Shown here: positions 1-8,556 of the stretch, piece by piece
Layout: each line of letters begins with the position of its first letter
Position numbering within the stretch: the stretch's first letter is position 1
Source: Bryobacterales bacterium
Lineage (GTDB): Bacteria; Acidobacteriota; Terriglobia; Bryobacterales; Bryobacteraceae
Assembly: GCA_026954325.1 (NCBI GenBank)
Contig: JAIXKK010000043.1
Span: 1 to 64,000 of the forward strand
Direction of reading: 5' to 3'
Length of the DNA stretch: 64,000 nt
The notes under the pieces: model-generated
The model's database searches: none
The model's input: only the letters and a program-made list of their open reading frames with translations
What the model was told of the DNA's origin: nothing
Program-made: the position numbers and the translations under genes

Positions 1-790
1 TGGGAGATGCCTGAATGGTTCCGTTCGTCGCAGAGGTGGTCAACAGATAGGCGGTTTGGAAAGAAGCCGTATAGGTGGCGGCGGAGGCCGGCACCGTGAT
101 GGTGTGTGATAAAGCGCCTGCGTCGCTCCAGCCGGTAAAGGTGTAGCGCGTGCCGCCCGAGCCTTGCGGCGACGTGGCGCCGATGGTATGGCTCGATCCT
201 GGCGTCCATTGGAAGGACTGCGGCGAACTGGCATAGGAAGTCCCGTCCACGGTGATGCCGAGCCCCGCCGGGCTGGTTGTGATGGTGATGGGCTGGAGGG
301 GCTGGGTGATCAAAATCGTGTTTCCCGTGGCTGTTACTGGCGTAATTCCCTGTCCGTTCGCATCCGAGGCAACTCCGGAGGACATGGTAATCGCTGTCGA
401 AGTGCTGGCAGTGGAAGGGGAAAGAGTCACCGCAACCGTAGCCACCACTCCATTGGCCATGGTGGTTGTATTGAATCCGAACACCAGGCAATTCAGCGAC
501 CCCGACACAGGGTTGCAGGTGACGGATTTACCGGCGGCCGTCGCCACTGCGCCCGCGCTTACGGTGATGGAAGAGACATCGGCCGCGGAATAGCCCATGG
601 TCCACTGCAGGGACGCGGGTTGAGTCGAACTGCTGGCGAGGGTGACGTTGAGATTGACCGTGGATCCCGGGGTTCCGCTACCGGAGGAAAGAGCTAGGGT
701 CACGCCTTGCGCGAAGGCGGAGTTGCCCAGGGGAACGAACAGAAGTGATGCGATTGCCGGGATAAGAACGCGACGTAAAAAGGTGCACAT
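1..790 (-). CDS. Secreted cohesin-like/InlB-type repeat protein, 3' end beyond window
   Basis: An open frame runs on the minus strand from an ATG at 790 off the left edge (about 263 codons visible). It begins with a signal peptide (MCTFLRRVLIPAIASLLF, then a cleavage-like FAQG), followed by a cohesin-like beta domain (about residues 25-150) and the start of a divergent InlB-type repeat with the motif SPAGLGITVDG. It is closely similar in order and wording to the next gene (986-3550), so the pair is a tandem duplication. The product should be exported to the surface or matrix. The C-terminus, where the paralogue has SLH domains, is not visible. Confidence 0.8.
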   Translation of the reverse strand, partial: MCTFLRRVLIPAIASLLFVPLGNSAFAQGVTLALSSGSGTPGSTVNLNVTLASSSTQPASLQWTMGYSAADVSSITVSAGAVATAAGKSVTCNPVSGSLNCLVFGFNTTTMANGVVATVAVTLSPSTASTSTAITMSSGVASDANGQGITPVTATGNTILITQPLQPITITTSPAGLGITVDGTSYASSPQSFQWTPGSSHTIGATSPQGSGGTRYTFTGWSDAGALSHTITVPASAATYTASFQTAYLLTTSATNGTIQASP

Positions 791-985
791 AGCTTTGGGG
801 AGAAATTGCATCTCACATATAGGAAAGTGGTGCTAGTACGGAAAGACTATCGGCTAAACTTTGTATCCCCTCCAGGGGTGGGGGTTCGCACACTGCAACC
901 TCAGAAGTGTGAAGCTTCTTACATTCGTATTTCAGCCTGCGTAGCGCCCGGGGAAAAACACTCGTAGACTAGGACAAAAATCACG

Positions 986-3550
986 CTAAGGCGTCAATAA
1001 TGCCCGGATGAGGAACACCGCCATCTGCCCGCGCGTGGTGGGCGCGTCGGGACAGTACTCATTGACAGTGCATCCGGAAGTAATTCCTAACTGCTTCATC
1101 TTCTGCACATACGGGAAGAATCCGCTCGCCGGCGGCACATCCTGGAAGGCCGCGATGGCGGCCGGATAGGGGAACGTCTGCCCCGCCGTGATGCCGAAGC
1201 GCGCGCGGATCATGAACGCCGCCATCTGCCCGCGCATCACCGCGTCATCCGGACAGTACAGGGTGGCCGAGCAGCCGTTGGTGATCCCCAGATCGCGCAT
1301 CTTCTGGATGTAGCGGAAGAACAGGTTCGACGCCGGCACATCGGTGAAGTACGGCGTCTGGGTGTAGGTGAAGTTCTCTCCCGCCAGGGAACGGATGATG
1401 AAGGCCGCCATCTGCCCGCGCGTGGTGGAGTCATTAGGGCAGTATGCCGTGGTGGTGCACCCCGTGGTGATGCCGTAGAGCTTCATCAGGCCGATGTAGT
1501 CGATGAAAATGTTGTCCAGCAGAACATCGCTGAAGATTTGTGAGCGGTTCCCGCTGTTTTGCACCAGTTGGGCCGCGATTCCGCCGACGCTCAGCGTGCC
1601 CGTCCGCGTGTTCACCCCCCCGTTGCCAGCCGCCGTCAATTGCGCCGTGCCCGCGCCGTTGCCGCTGGCCGCCGAGTTCAGGCTCAGCCAGTTCGGCGCC
1701 ACCGACGACGACCATTCACATCCCTGCGGCGCGCTCACGTTCAGGCTCAACGGGCCGCCCCCCGCCGGCGCCGTGCCCGCCGCCGGTAACGCGATCCCCG
1801 GCAGACATCCCGTCCCCGCCTGACCCACCACCACCGATTGCCCGGCAATGGTCAGCACCCCGCTGCGCAGGTTCGTCGACGGGTTCGCCGCCAGCAGGAA
1901 CCGCGCAATCCCGTTCCCCATCCCCGACGCCCCCGCGCTCACCGTCAGCCACGGCGCATTGCTCGAAGCCGTCCAAGCGCACCCCTCCGCCGCCGTCACG
2001 TTGACAAACCCGATATCCCCTTCACTCATCCCCGCAAAGCTCGTCCGCGACAGCGTGTAGCTGCAACTGCTCAGCGCCACGAATCCGGCGCTTACCGCTT
2101 GCGGACCGTTCATCACCAGGCTCGCCGGGTTCGTCCCCCCGCTGAGCCCTCCCGACCAGGAGCCGAACTGATAGCCGCTCGCCGGACTCGGCGTCAACTG
2201 CACCACGGTCCCGCCGGCGTAATAGCCATCGGGGGAGGCGGGAGTGACCACAACCGCGCCCGTGTTGGTGGGCGTCACCGCGGTGGTCAGCAGATAGGAG
2301 GTCTGGAAGGAAGCGGTGTAGGTGGCGGCGGAAGCGGGAGCGGTGATGGCGTGGGTCTGAGCGCCGCCGTCGTTCCAGCCGGCAAAGCTGTAGCGTGTAC
2401 CGGCGGAAGACTGTGGCGTGAGGACGCTGATAGTGTGCGAAGTGCCGGCCGTCCACTGGAAGGATTGGGGCGAGGAAGCATAGGAAGCGCCGTCGACGAT
2501 GACACCCAATCCGGCTGGCGAGGTGTTCACGGTGACTGATTGCGCGGTGGAGGTGAACGAAGCGGTGACGCCGCGGGGAGCGGTCATGGAGACGGAAGTG
2601 GGGTTGGCGGAGCCGCTGGCGCTGCCGCCCCATCCGGCGAACTGGAAGCCGGAGTTGGGGGTAGCGGTGAGTAGGACGGCGGCGCCGCTTGAGTAGTAGC
2701 CATCGGCCGAAGAGGGTGACGCTTGAATGGCGCCGTTGCCGGCGGGCGAGGCGGTGGTGGTGAGCAGGTAGGAGGTCTGGAAGGAAGCGGTGTAGGTGGC
2801 GGCGGAAGCAGGAGCGGTGATGGTGTGGTTCTGCGCGCCGCCGTCGCTCCAGGAGGCGAAGGTGTAGCGGGCGCCGTTAGAACCCTGGGGAGTGGTGACA
2901 TTGACGGAGTGGCTGGAGCCCGGGGCCCACTGGAAGGATTGGGGGGAAGAGGCGTAGGAGGCGCCGTCGACGGTGATGCCGAGACCCGCGGGGTTGGTGG
3001 TGACGGTGATGGGGACCTGCTGCTGCACCTGGGTGATGGAAATCGTGTTCCCCGTGGTTGTTACGGGAGTAATTCCCTGTCCGTTTGGATCCGAGGCGAC
3101 CCCGGAGGACATAGTAATCGCCGTCGAAGTCTTAACAGTGGAAGCGGAAAGAGTCACCGCCACCGTAGCCACCACGCCGTTCGACATGGTTGTGGTATTG
3201 AAACCGAACACCAGGCAATTCAACGATCCCGGCGCAGGGTTGCAGGTGACGGTCTTGCCGGCGGCGGTAGCCACGGTTCCCGTGTTCACCGTAATAGAAG
3301 ACACGTCTGCGGCGGAATATCCCATGCTCCACTGCAGGGAGGCAGGTAGAGTCGAACTGCTGGCGAGTACGATGTTGAGATTGACGGTGGATCCGGGTGT
3401 TCCGCTGCCGGAGGAGAGGGCGAGGGTGACTCCTTGGGCAAAGAGGGGGTTGGCGCAAAGAATGAAAACAGCGAGGGATAACAGTATCAGGGCAGGAGAC
3501 GAAAAGATGCGCCGTGGAGACCGCCGGGCGGATATTAGCTGGTCGTGCAT
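986..3550 (-). CDS. Secreted repeat protein with three C-terminal SLH domains
   Basis: 854 residues. A signal peptide with a FAQG cleavage-like site is followed by a cohesin-like domain (about 40-170), two pairs of divergent InlB-type repeats (motifs GLGITVDGASYASSPQSF, then DGYYxxG and FxFGxWxG; about 175-495), two BACON-like domains with the core CxWTASSNAPWLTV (about 500-660), and three S-layer homology units (about 675-854) with the repeated TRGQMAxFxIR ending. SLH units normally bind secondary cell-wall polymer or surface polysaccharide, so the protein is probably anchored at the envelope next to the EPS locus. The paralogue at 1-790 has the same N-terminal layout. Start is ATG at 3550. 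Function beyond adhesion or surface structure is unknown. Confidence 0.85.
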   Translation of the reverse strand: MHDQLISARRSPRRIFSSPALILLSLAVFILCANPLFAQGVTLALSSGSGTPGSTVNLNIVLASSSTLPASLQWSMGYSAADVSSITVNTGTVATAAGKTVTCNPAPGSLNCLVFGFNTTTMSNGVVATVAVTLSASTVKTSTAITMSSGVASDPNGQGITPVTTTGNTISITQVQQQVPITVTTNPAGLGITVDGASYASSPQSFQWAPGSSHSVNVTTPQGSNGARYTFASWSDGGAQNHTITAPASAATYTASFQTSYLLTTTASPAGNGAIQASPSSADGYYSSGAAVLLTATPNSGFQFAGWGGSASGSANPTSVSMTAPRGVTASFTSTAQSVTVNTSPAGLGVIVDGASYASSPQSFQWTAGTSHTISVLTPQSSAGTRYSFAGWNDGGAQTHAITAPASAATYTASFQTSYLLTTAVTPTNTGAVVVTPASPDGYYAGGTVVQLTPSPASGYQFGSWSGGLSGGTNPASLVMNGPQAVSAGFVALSSCSYTLSRTSFAGMSEGDIGFVNVTAAEGCAWTASSNAPWLTVSAGASGMGNGIARFLLAANPSTNLRSGVLTIAGQSVVVGQAGTGCLPGIALPAAGTAPAGGGPLSLNVSAPQGCEWSSSVAPNWLSLNSAASGNGAGTAQLTAAGNGGVNTRTGTLSVGGIAAQLVQNSGNRSQIFSDVLLDNIFIDYIGLMKLYGITTGCTTTAYCPNDSTTRGQMAAFIIRSLAGENFTYTQTPYFTDVPASNLFFRYIQKMRDLGITNGCSATLYCPDDAVMRGQMAAFMIRARFGITAGQTFPYPAAIAAFQDVPPASGFFPYVQKMKQLGITSGCTVNEYCPDAPTTRGQMAVFLIRALLTP

Positions 3551-4132
3551 AGGGGAGTAGTTCTAAGAGAGATCATCGGCAGTACCAGCGGTTGTCTCTG
3601 TTGTAGCGATGGGGGTAGTCCGCGGCAAAAAGAGCTGAGGGCGGGCGGGAAGGTTCCCTAGGGTCTCGGCGAGCGCACCTAAAGAGCGGGAGGCTGGGCA
3701 TACGTTTCTCCATGGGAACTTCGCCGGAAAGATGGAGACCCCGCTTGACGGCGGGATGGGGACTGCATGCTGAAACAATAGTACTAGAAAATGTTTTAAG
3801 CTGGCCATTCCGCCGGGGCCTACCAGTTGTCGCAATCAGTGTTTATCTCTTTCTCTTTACTTGTCTTACGGAGAGGATTGAGGGTTGGGCGGAGCAATTG
3901 AAGGACCAGAGTAATAACGCATGAGTTGTCAACATGTTGTATATTACAATTCGGTTACTGTGTGCCCCCACTGGTAGTTTTTACCAGGGCCATCGGAAAA
4001 AAAGCGCAGATCCGAACCGGCCGGCGCAAAGTTGCGGCCCGAAGAAATCGATTTGGAAACAATCTCTGATTTCAGGATTCTGCGCCTGGAAGAGCCATCC
4101 TGCCGGCGCCGGTAAAGCCTGAGAATTCATTT
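3551..4132. other. Non-coding interval between SLH protein and PilZ gene
   Basis: I see no convincing gene here. Short open frames on both strands lack family resemblance or a good ribosome site. The region is AT-richer than its neighbours between about 3780 and 3960, and holds the perfect inverted repeat at 3971-3987 described separately. Confidence 0.6.
3971..3987. promoter_or_regulatory. Inverted repeat CTGGTA-N5-TACCAG, candidate activator site
   Basis: A perfect 6-bp inverted repeat with a 5-bp spacer, 146 bp upstream of the sigma-54-like promoter at 4133. The 6-5-6 geometry is the same as the TTGGGA-N5-TCCCAA repeats upstream of the EPS promoters, although the half-site differs. Role as an enhancer-type site is inference. 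Confidence 0.35.
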
Positions 4133-4148
4133 TGGTGGTTCAATTGCA
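4133..4148 (+). promoter_or_regulatory. Candidate sigma-54 promoter for the PilZ gene
   Basis: TGGTGGTTCAATTGCA has the GG-N10-GC spacing of a -24/-12 promoter and a perfect TTGCA -12 box. It would start transcription near 4160, about 105 bases before the PilZ start codon. Confidence 0.45.
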
Positions 4149-4264
4149 CTAAACTTGGCCGCCGGAAACCGACGGATGACGAAAGTGTGAGCTTCCACTG
4201 GGCGCATGCCGGACTCGTTGGCGAGTGGTTTCAAGAATAAAGCGTTGGGGGAGGGCTTTTCCTG

Positions 4265-4645
4265 ATGGAGCGGCGTTTGTCGCCACGATATCATCTCCAG
4301 CTCGGTGTACGCATCGTGGCGGTGGACAATGATCCTGTCAATATCCCGGCCAGAACCTGCAACATCAGCCGTAACGGTGTCCTTCTTCACTGTTCCGCTG
4401 ACCTTGTAGTCGGGCAAAAAATTGATTATCTGATCGACCTCTATCCTGACCGCCACCTGCAAGTGCGGTGTAAGGGGAAGGTGGTGAGATGGGTCACCAT
4501 TCCCTCCGACTCGCTGGAAATTAAGCTCGAATGCGCGATCGCCGTCACCATGGAAACCTATCAGTGCGTGCGGGAGTTTCCAGAGTTTCTCTTCGACCGG
4601 CAACTCCAGGAGGAAACTCAGATGCCGGTGCGCGCCTACATCTGA
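4265..4645 (+). CDS. PilZ-domain protein, putative c-di-GMP effector
   Basis: 126 residues, a stand-alone PilZ domain. The c-di-GMP contact motif is visible in its two parts: RLSPR at residues 4-8 and NISRNG near residue 38. Such proteins bind c-di-GMP and often control motility, secretion or polysaccharide synthesis by contact with a partner. There is no membrane segment. A purine-rich GGGGGAGGG lies just before the ATG. It is transcribed away from the SLH gene and converges with the two-component operon at 4669. The location beside an EPS regulon suggests it links c-di-GMP to EPS output, which is inference. Confidence 0.8.
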   Translation: MERRLSPRYHLQLGVRIVAVDNDPVNIPARTCNISRNGVLLHCSADLVVGQKIDYLIDLYPDRHLQVRCKGKVVRWVTIPSDSLEIKLECAIAVTMETYQCVREFPEFLFDRQLQEETQMPVRAYI

Positions 4646-4668
4646 GCCCGGGTGAATTTATACAAGCG

Positions 4669-6192
4669 CTATCCGGCGATCTGCGCCCACGGGCGCATCG
4701 ATTCTTTAGACGTCCAGTCTTTGGACTCCTCCGGCTCGCGGGCTGAAGGGGCAGCAGCGTTTTGCTGATCCTCGAGTCCCAGCTTCTTCATCTTATAAAG
4801 CAACGCTTTGTAATCCACGCCAAGCATGGAGGCAGCCTGCTTCCGGTTCCAGCGTGTCTTGTTGAGTGCGCCGAGAATCACTTCCGCTTCCATCTTCCGT
4901 TGCGCTTCGGTGACCTTCTCCATGGAAGGCTTAGGCGCCTCGGCCGGGGCGGCTGGTTCACCGATCGAGGGCGCCATGGCCACGGCGCTCTCCCGCGACC
5001 GTATGCGCGAATGCAGGTCTTCGGTCAGCATCGCGGCATCACGGATCACGAGGAACTTGCGCATGAAATTTTCGAGTTCCCGGACATTGCCCGGCCAGCG
5101 ATAGGACGTGAGCGCGTCGAGCAGGGAACGCGTCATCTCCGGTGGTTCGGTTCCCGGGACCGCATGCTTGGCGAGGAAGAGATGGCAAAGGGCGGGAATT
5201 TCGTCCATCCGCTCGCGTAGCGGCGGGACACAGACATTGATCACGTTGAGGCGGTGATAGAGATCTTCACGGAAACGGCCGGCTGCGATGGCCCGCTCGA
5301 GATCACAGTGCGTTGCCGCCAGGACACGGACATTGACGCGCACCGTTTCCCTGCCGCCGAGGCGCTCGAACTGCTGATCCTGCAGCACCTGCAACAGCTT
5401 CGCTTGAAGTTTGAAATCCATGTCGCCGATTTCGTCCAGCAGCAGCGTGCCCGTATCGGCCAGGTCAAACTTGCCCGGCTTGCTCTTGAAAGCTCCGGTG
5501 AAGGCGCCTTTCTCGAACCCGAACAGTTCGCTCTCGACCAGTTCGGAGGGCAACGCGGCACAATTCAGCTTGAGAAACGGGCGGTTGGCCCGGGAGGAGT
5601 TGGCATGCAGAAAGCCGGCCACCAGTTCCTTACCCGCCCCCGTCTCCCCTTGAATGAGAACCGGCGCGTCCGATGCGCCGATCTGCTTGAGGTACGGCGT
5701 CATCCGGCGCATCCAGGCGCCGCTGATGAGAGATTGACCGGCGGAGCCGTTCTTGGGCGAAGATCCCTTGCCCGCGGCTTCCGGCGCGTAGGGCGCGGCG
5801 CCAACAGGCGAGGCGGAGAGCGCTTTCTCGATAGCCGCGGCGAGTTCGGCGTGGCTGACAGGCTTGGCGAGAAAGTCACTGGCGCCGCCCTTCATGGCCT
5901 CGACGATGGTGGGCGTGCTCGAGGCGCCGGAAAGCATCACCACCGGCAGATCTTTGTGAGAGCGGCGTAATTGTTGCAGCGTGACAAGCCCGTTCTTGCG
6001 TGGCATGACCACGTCCATCAGGACCAGGGAAACGTTGCCGCTGAAGTTATCCAGATACTCCAGCGCCTCCTCGCCGTTTTCCGTGTTCTGCACGTTGTAG
6101 CCCTGGCAGCGGAGCAGCACCTCGAGGTAACTTCGTACTTCCGGTTCGTCTTCGACGACGAGAATTGTTTCATTCTTGCTGTTTGCGCGCAC
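4669..6192 (-). CDS. NtrC-family sigma-54-dependent response regulator
   Basis: 507 residues in the canonical order: receiver (about 8-125; phospho-acceptor D60 in LVLMD, K110), AAA+ activator domain (about 150-390; Walker A GETGAGKE at 182-189, GAFTGA loop at 229-234 that contacts sigma-54, Walker B LLDE at 251-254) and a Fis-type helix-turn-helix (about 430-475). It should activate sigma-54 promoters on phosphorylation. The GTG start at 6192 is supported by GGAGG five bases upstream. It lies 25 bases downstream of the histidine kinase gene, so the two form one operon. It is the only sigma-54 activator in the window and therefore the natural candidate for the sigma-54-like promoters at 11762, 15776, 22901 and 51249. 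PEP-CTERM/exosortase systems often have an equivalent pair (PrsK/PrsR); identity with that pair is not proven. Confidence 0.93.
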   Translation of the reverse strand: MRANSKNETILVVEDEPEVRSYLEVLLRCQGYNVQNTENGEEALEYLDNFSGNVSLVLMDVVMPRKNGLVTLQQLRRSHKDLPVVMLSGASSTPTIVEAMKGGASDFLAKPVSHAELAAAIEKALSASPVGAAPYAPEAAGKGSSPKNGSAGQSLISGAWMRRMTPYLKQIGASDAPVLIQGETGAGKELVAGFLHANSSRANRPFLKLNCAALPSELVESELFGFEKGAFTGAFKSKPGKFDLADTGTLLLDEIGDMDFKLQAKLLQVLQDQQFERLGGRETVRVNVRVLAATHCDLERAIAAGRFREDLYHRLNVINVCVPPLRERMDEIPALCHLFLAKHAVPGTEPPEMTRSLLDALTSYRWPGNVRELENFMRKFLVIRDAAMLTEDLHSRIRSRESAVAMAPSIGEPAAPAEAPKPSMEKVTEAQRKMEAEVILGALNKTRWNRKQAASMLGVDYKALLYKMKKLGLEDQQNAAAPSAREPEESKDWTSKESMRPWAQIAG

Positions 6193-6217
6193 TCCATCCT
6201 CCGATTCACTCTTGTTT

Positions 6218-7423
6218 TTACTGTCCGCCCGCGTAACTGCTCACGGGCTCCAAATCATGCGGAACGGCCTCCTGCGGGTGGAAAGGGAGCACAAAGGAGA
6301 ACGTGGTGCCTTTCTCCCTGGTTTCGGCCCAGATCTCTCCGTGATGCGCACGGAGGATCATCTTGCAGATGGCCAGCCCCAAGCCTCCACCCGACCGGTC
6401 GCCGGCGTTCCCGTAGGAGACGTACTCCTCGAAGATGTTCTGTAAATGTTCGGGCGCCACTCCCGGCCCCGAATCGTTGATATCCACCCGGTAGCCGGCC
6501 GTTACCCGGTCTCCGGCGGTGGAAACATGCCCGGCCGGACTTGGAACCGAGTATCCGCGGACGGCAATGACGCTGTTCCGGGGGGAGAACTTGCACGCAT
6601 TCTCCAGCAGATTGACCAACACCTGCTCAATCTGGTTCGGTTCCACATACAATGGCTGGCTTGGAGGAGTTGTGTCCACCTCGAGCGTCAGATTCTTCTC
6701 GAGGGCGAAAAAGCGTACCTCATCCACGCTGCGCTCGATGCAGCTTTCGATGTCGGTCCGCTTCAGTTCGTACTTTCGCTCCAGTTGCTTTCCCGCGGTC
6801 AACTGGAACATGGCCGAAGCCATGCGGTTCAATTTCTTGAGGCTGTGCTCGATGCGCTGCAACAATTCACGCTGGCCGCTGGTGAGCGATCCGAACTGTT
6901 CTTCGAGCAGCAAACCGCAGTACCCGCTGGCGGCGGTCAGCGGAGCGCGCAGATCATGGGCGGAGCGGGCCCAGAAATTCGTTCGGTCGTCTTCCATCTC
7001 CTGCAACCGGAGCGTGGAATGCAGCAGACACTCGAGCAGGGCATCGCGGTCCGCCTTCATCGGATCGCTGGGCTCCTGTCCCTGGTTGTTGAGGCGGCCG
7101 ATGAGATGGGCGAGGAAAACTTCGAGAGCGGCCGGACTCACCGGCTTCAACAAAGTGGTTGCTCCGGCGTGAGGAAACCGGTCGAGAAACGCTTTGAGAG
7201 AGTTGCGCCGGACCAGGAAGACATCCACTCCTGGAGACCGGCTCTCGGGAATCCGCGGCTTGGCGTCGAGGTCCCAAATATGCATTTCCGCTTCGACGGC
7301 TTGTTCAGCTTCGGCTAATACAACGTCGCAATGGTCAAGAGGAAGTTTCGCCACCACTTCCTGACACAGCGGCAAAAGTGACCGGTCTTTCGTAATCAGT
7401 GCTATTCGCACACTATTCCTCAT
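6218..7423 (-). CDS. Sensor histidine kinase with N-terminal receiver-like domain
   Basis: 401 residues. The first 115 residues look like a degenerate receiver (D51 and the LLKPV lysine are present, the acidic pair is weak). A HisKA dimerisation domain follows with the phospho-accepting H156 in SAHDLRAP, then a HATPase_c domain with the N box (LVNLLENACKF), G1 box (DSGPGV) and G2 box (GGGLGLAI). There are no clear transmembrane segments, so it is probably cytoplasmic. It is first in the operon with the NtrC-type regulator at 4669-6192, its likely partner. The input signal is unknown; the receiver-like head suggests control by another protein rather than by a ligand. Confidence 0.9.
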   Translation of the reverse strand: MRNSVRIALITKDRSLLPLCQEVVAKLPLDHCDVVLAEAEQAVEAEMHIWDLDAKPRIPESRSPGVDVFLVRRNSLKAFLDRFPHAGATTLLKPVSPAALEVFLAHLIGRLNNQGQEPSDPMKADRDALLECLLHSTLRLQEMEDDRTNFWARSAHDLRAPLTAASGYCGLLLEEQFGSLTSGQRELLQRIEHSLKKLNRMASAMFQLTAGKQLERKYELKRTDIESCIERSVDEVRFFALEKNLTLEVDTTPPSQPLYVEPNQIEQVLVNLLENACKFSPRNSVIAVRGYSVPSPAGHVSTAGDRVTAGYRVDINDSGPGVAPEHLQNIFEEYVSYGNAGDRSGGGLGLAICKMILRAHHGEIWAETREKGTTFSFVLPFHPQEAVPHDLEPVSSYAGGQ

Positions 7424-7514
7424 CCCCAGGACATCTTGTTCTTCCCAGAAGCCGCGCCTGTAGTCAAACTTGTCCGATACCGAAAAATTTACAGGAAATC
7501 CCGGATTTTGAACA

Positions 7515-7531
7515 GGGGGGAATTTCCCCCC
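7515..7531. repeat. G/C-run inverted repeat
   Basis: GGGGGG-AATTT-CCCCCC is a perfect 6-bp inverted repeat in the gap between the kinase and LuxR-type genes. It has no T-run on either side, so it is not a classical terminator. Function unknown. Confidence 0.5.
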
Positions 7532-7651
7532 TCCCCCCGAACCCGCAAAGTCTTGGTACTAAAACCTTTAAAATGGGAACAACGGTCTAGCCGGCATAGG
7601 GTTGAGGGGGGGCCGTCAAGCACAATTGAGGGGAGAAGAACCAGCGAACTC

Positions 7652-8326
7652 TCAGGATGCAAAGCGTTCTTCCGCGGCGATCGCCGTCACCCGTTTCCGG
7701 TCATGAGTTCCGATCTTGGCATAGAGACTGCGCACGTGCCAGCGCACGGTTTCCCGGCTGATGAACAGCTTTTCCGCGATCTTCCGGTTGTTGTAGCCCT
7801 GGCCGATCAACTGCAAAACCTCCCGTTCGCGCGGCGTCAAGCGCCTGGACGAAGAGGCGGATAGAAGCTTGCGGATGGCATTGGAAAGCACGATCCGCGA
7901 GAACCACAACTCGCCTGATGCCACGGCGTGTAAAGCACGGTGCATGTCCGAAGTGGACATGTCGGTCCATAAGACCCCCGAACATCCCAGTTGCAGCAAG
8001 TCCAGTTCGGGAACTCGATTGGTCGCGGTGTTGCAGAAAGCAAGTATCTTGTTGAGATGTCCCTCACCGGAAAACTCGAGAAGAAAGCCCGGATCGAGCG
8101 ACAGGATGAATTGTTCGGAGGCAATCAGCAGGCAGGGTCCAAGCTTATGGCAACCGGCAAGAATTTCGGAAGGCTCCCCCTTCAGTTCAAGGATCGTAAA
8201 TTCCGAGGATGCGTTCAGTTGCTTGACAAAACTTGCCGGAAGACCGGCGGCTATCACGAGAGGTGATCGAGTGGAAGTCCGCCTGGTGTGATTCACCGCG
8301 GTTTCCACCATTTCCTCCGATACCAT
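7652..8326 (-). CDS. LuxR/NarL-type transcriptional regulator with atypical receiver
   Basis: 224 residues from the preferred start. The C-terminal 65 residues are a typical LuxR helix-turn-helix (LTPREREVLQLIGQGYNN, then RKIAEKLFISRETVRWHV). The N-terminal 130 residues have the size and beta-alpha rhythm of a receiver but lack a recognisable phospho-acceptor Asp, so activity may be set by protein contact or redox rather than phosphorylation. An in-frame GTG exists at 8341, but GGGGGAGGTG ends five bases before the ATG at 8326, which I take as the start. It stands alone, with the kinase operon 228 bases downstream on the same strand. Confidence 0.85.
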   Translation of the reverse strand: MVSEEMVETAVNHTRRTSTRSPLVIAAGLPASFVKQLNASSEFTILELKGEPSEILAGCHKLGPCLLIASEQFILSLDPGFLLEFSGEGHLNKILAFCNTATNRVPELDLLQLGCSGVLWTDMSTSDMHRALHAVASGELWFSRIVLSNAIRKLLSASSSRRLTPREREVLQLIGQGYNNRKIAEKLFISRETVRWHVRSLYAKIGTHDRKRVTAIAAEERFAS

Positions 8327-8389
8327 ACACACCTCCCCCACTCACGCATCCGTGTGCGTGAATTTTAAGCACTTTCTTACGAGATCACC

Positions 8390-8535
8390 CCCAGAGTACT
8401 TGAATCTCCAGCCTGTGTAAAGACCGGAAGTACTAGGACTTCCAATGCTTTCGGCGCCTGGTACTGGAACTCCTTCTCTCCCCAAACTCTATCAAAAAAA
8501 GAAGTTTTGCCGGATATATGCCCGGTAGTACCTCC
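8390..8535. promoter_or_regulatory. Cluster of GTACT motifs upstream of LuxR-type gene
   Basis: The gap contains GTACT/AGTAC words near 8395, 8430, 8460 and 8525. One forms the inverted repeat GGAAGT-N6-ACTTCC at 8426-8443. Similar words occur in other gaps (near 835, 3780 and 7555). This may be an operator cluster for the adjacent LuxR-type regulator; no experimental family is recognised. Confidence 0.3.
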
Positions 8536-8556
8536 CACCCGCGCCAACTGGAAACT

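Noticed and set aside
3697..3712. Minus-strand sigma-54 promoter for the SLH gene
   Set aside because: GG-N10-GC spacing only; the -12 box is poor and no activator site is near.
3563..3835. Minus-strand open frame of 90 codons
   Set aside because: No family resemblance, no ribosome site, and Pro/Arg-rich composition typical of a chance frame.
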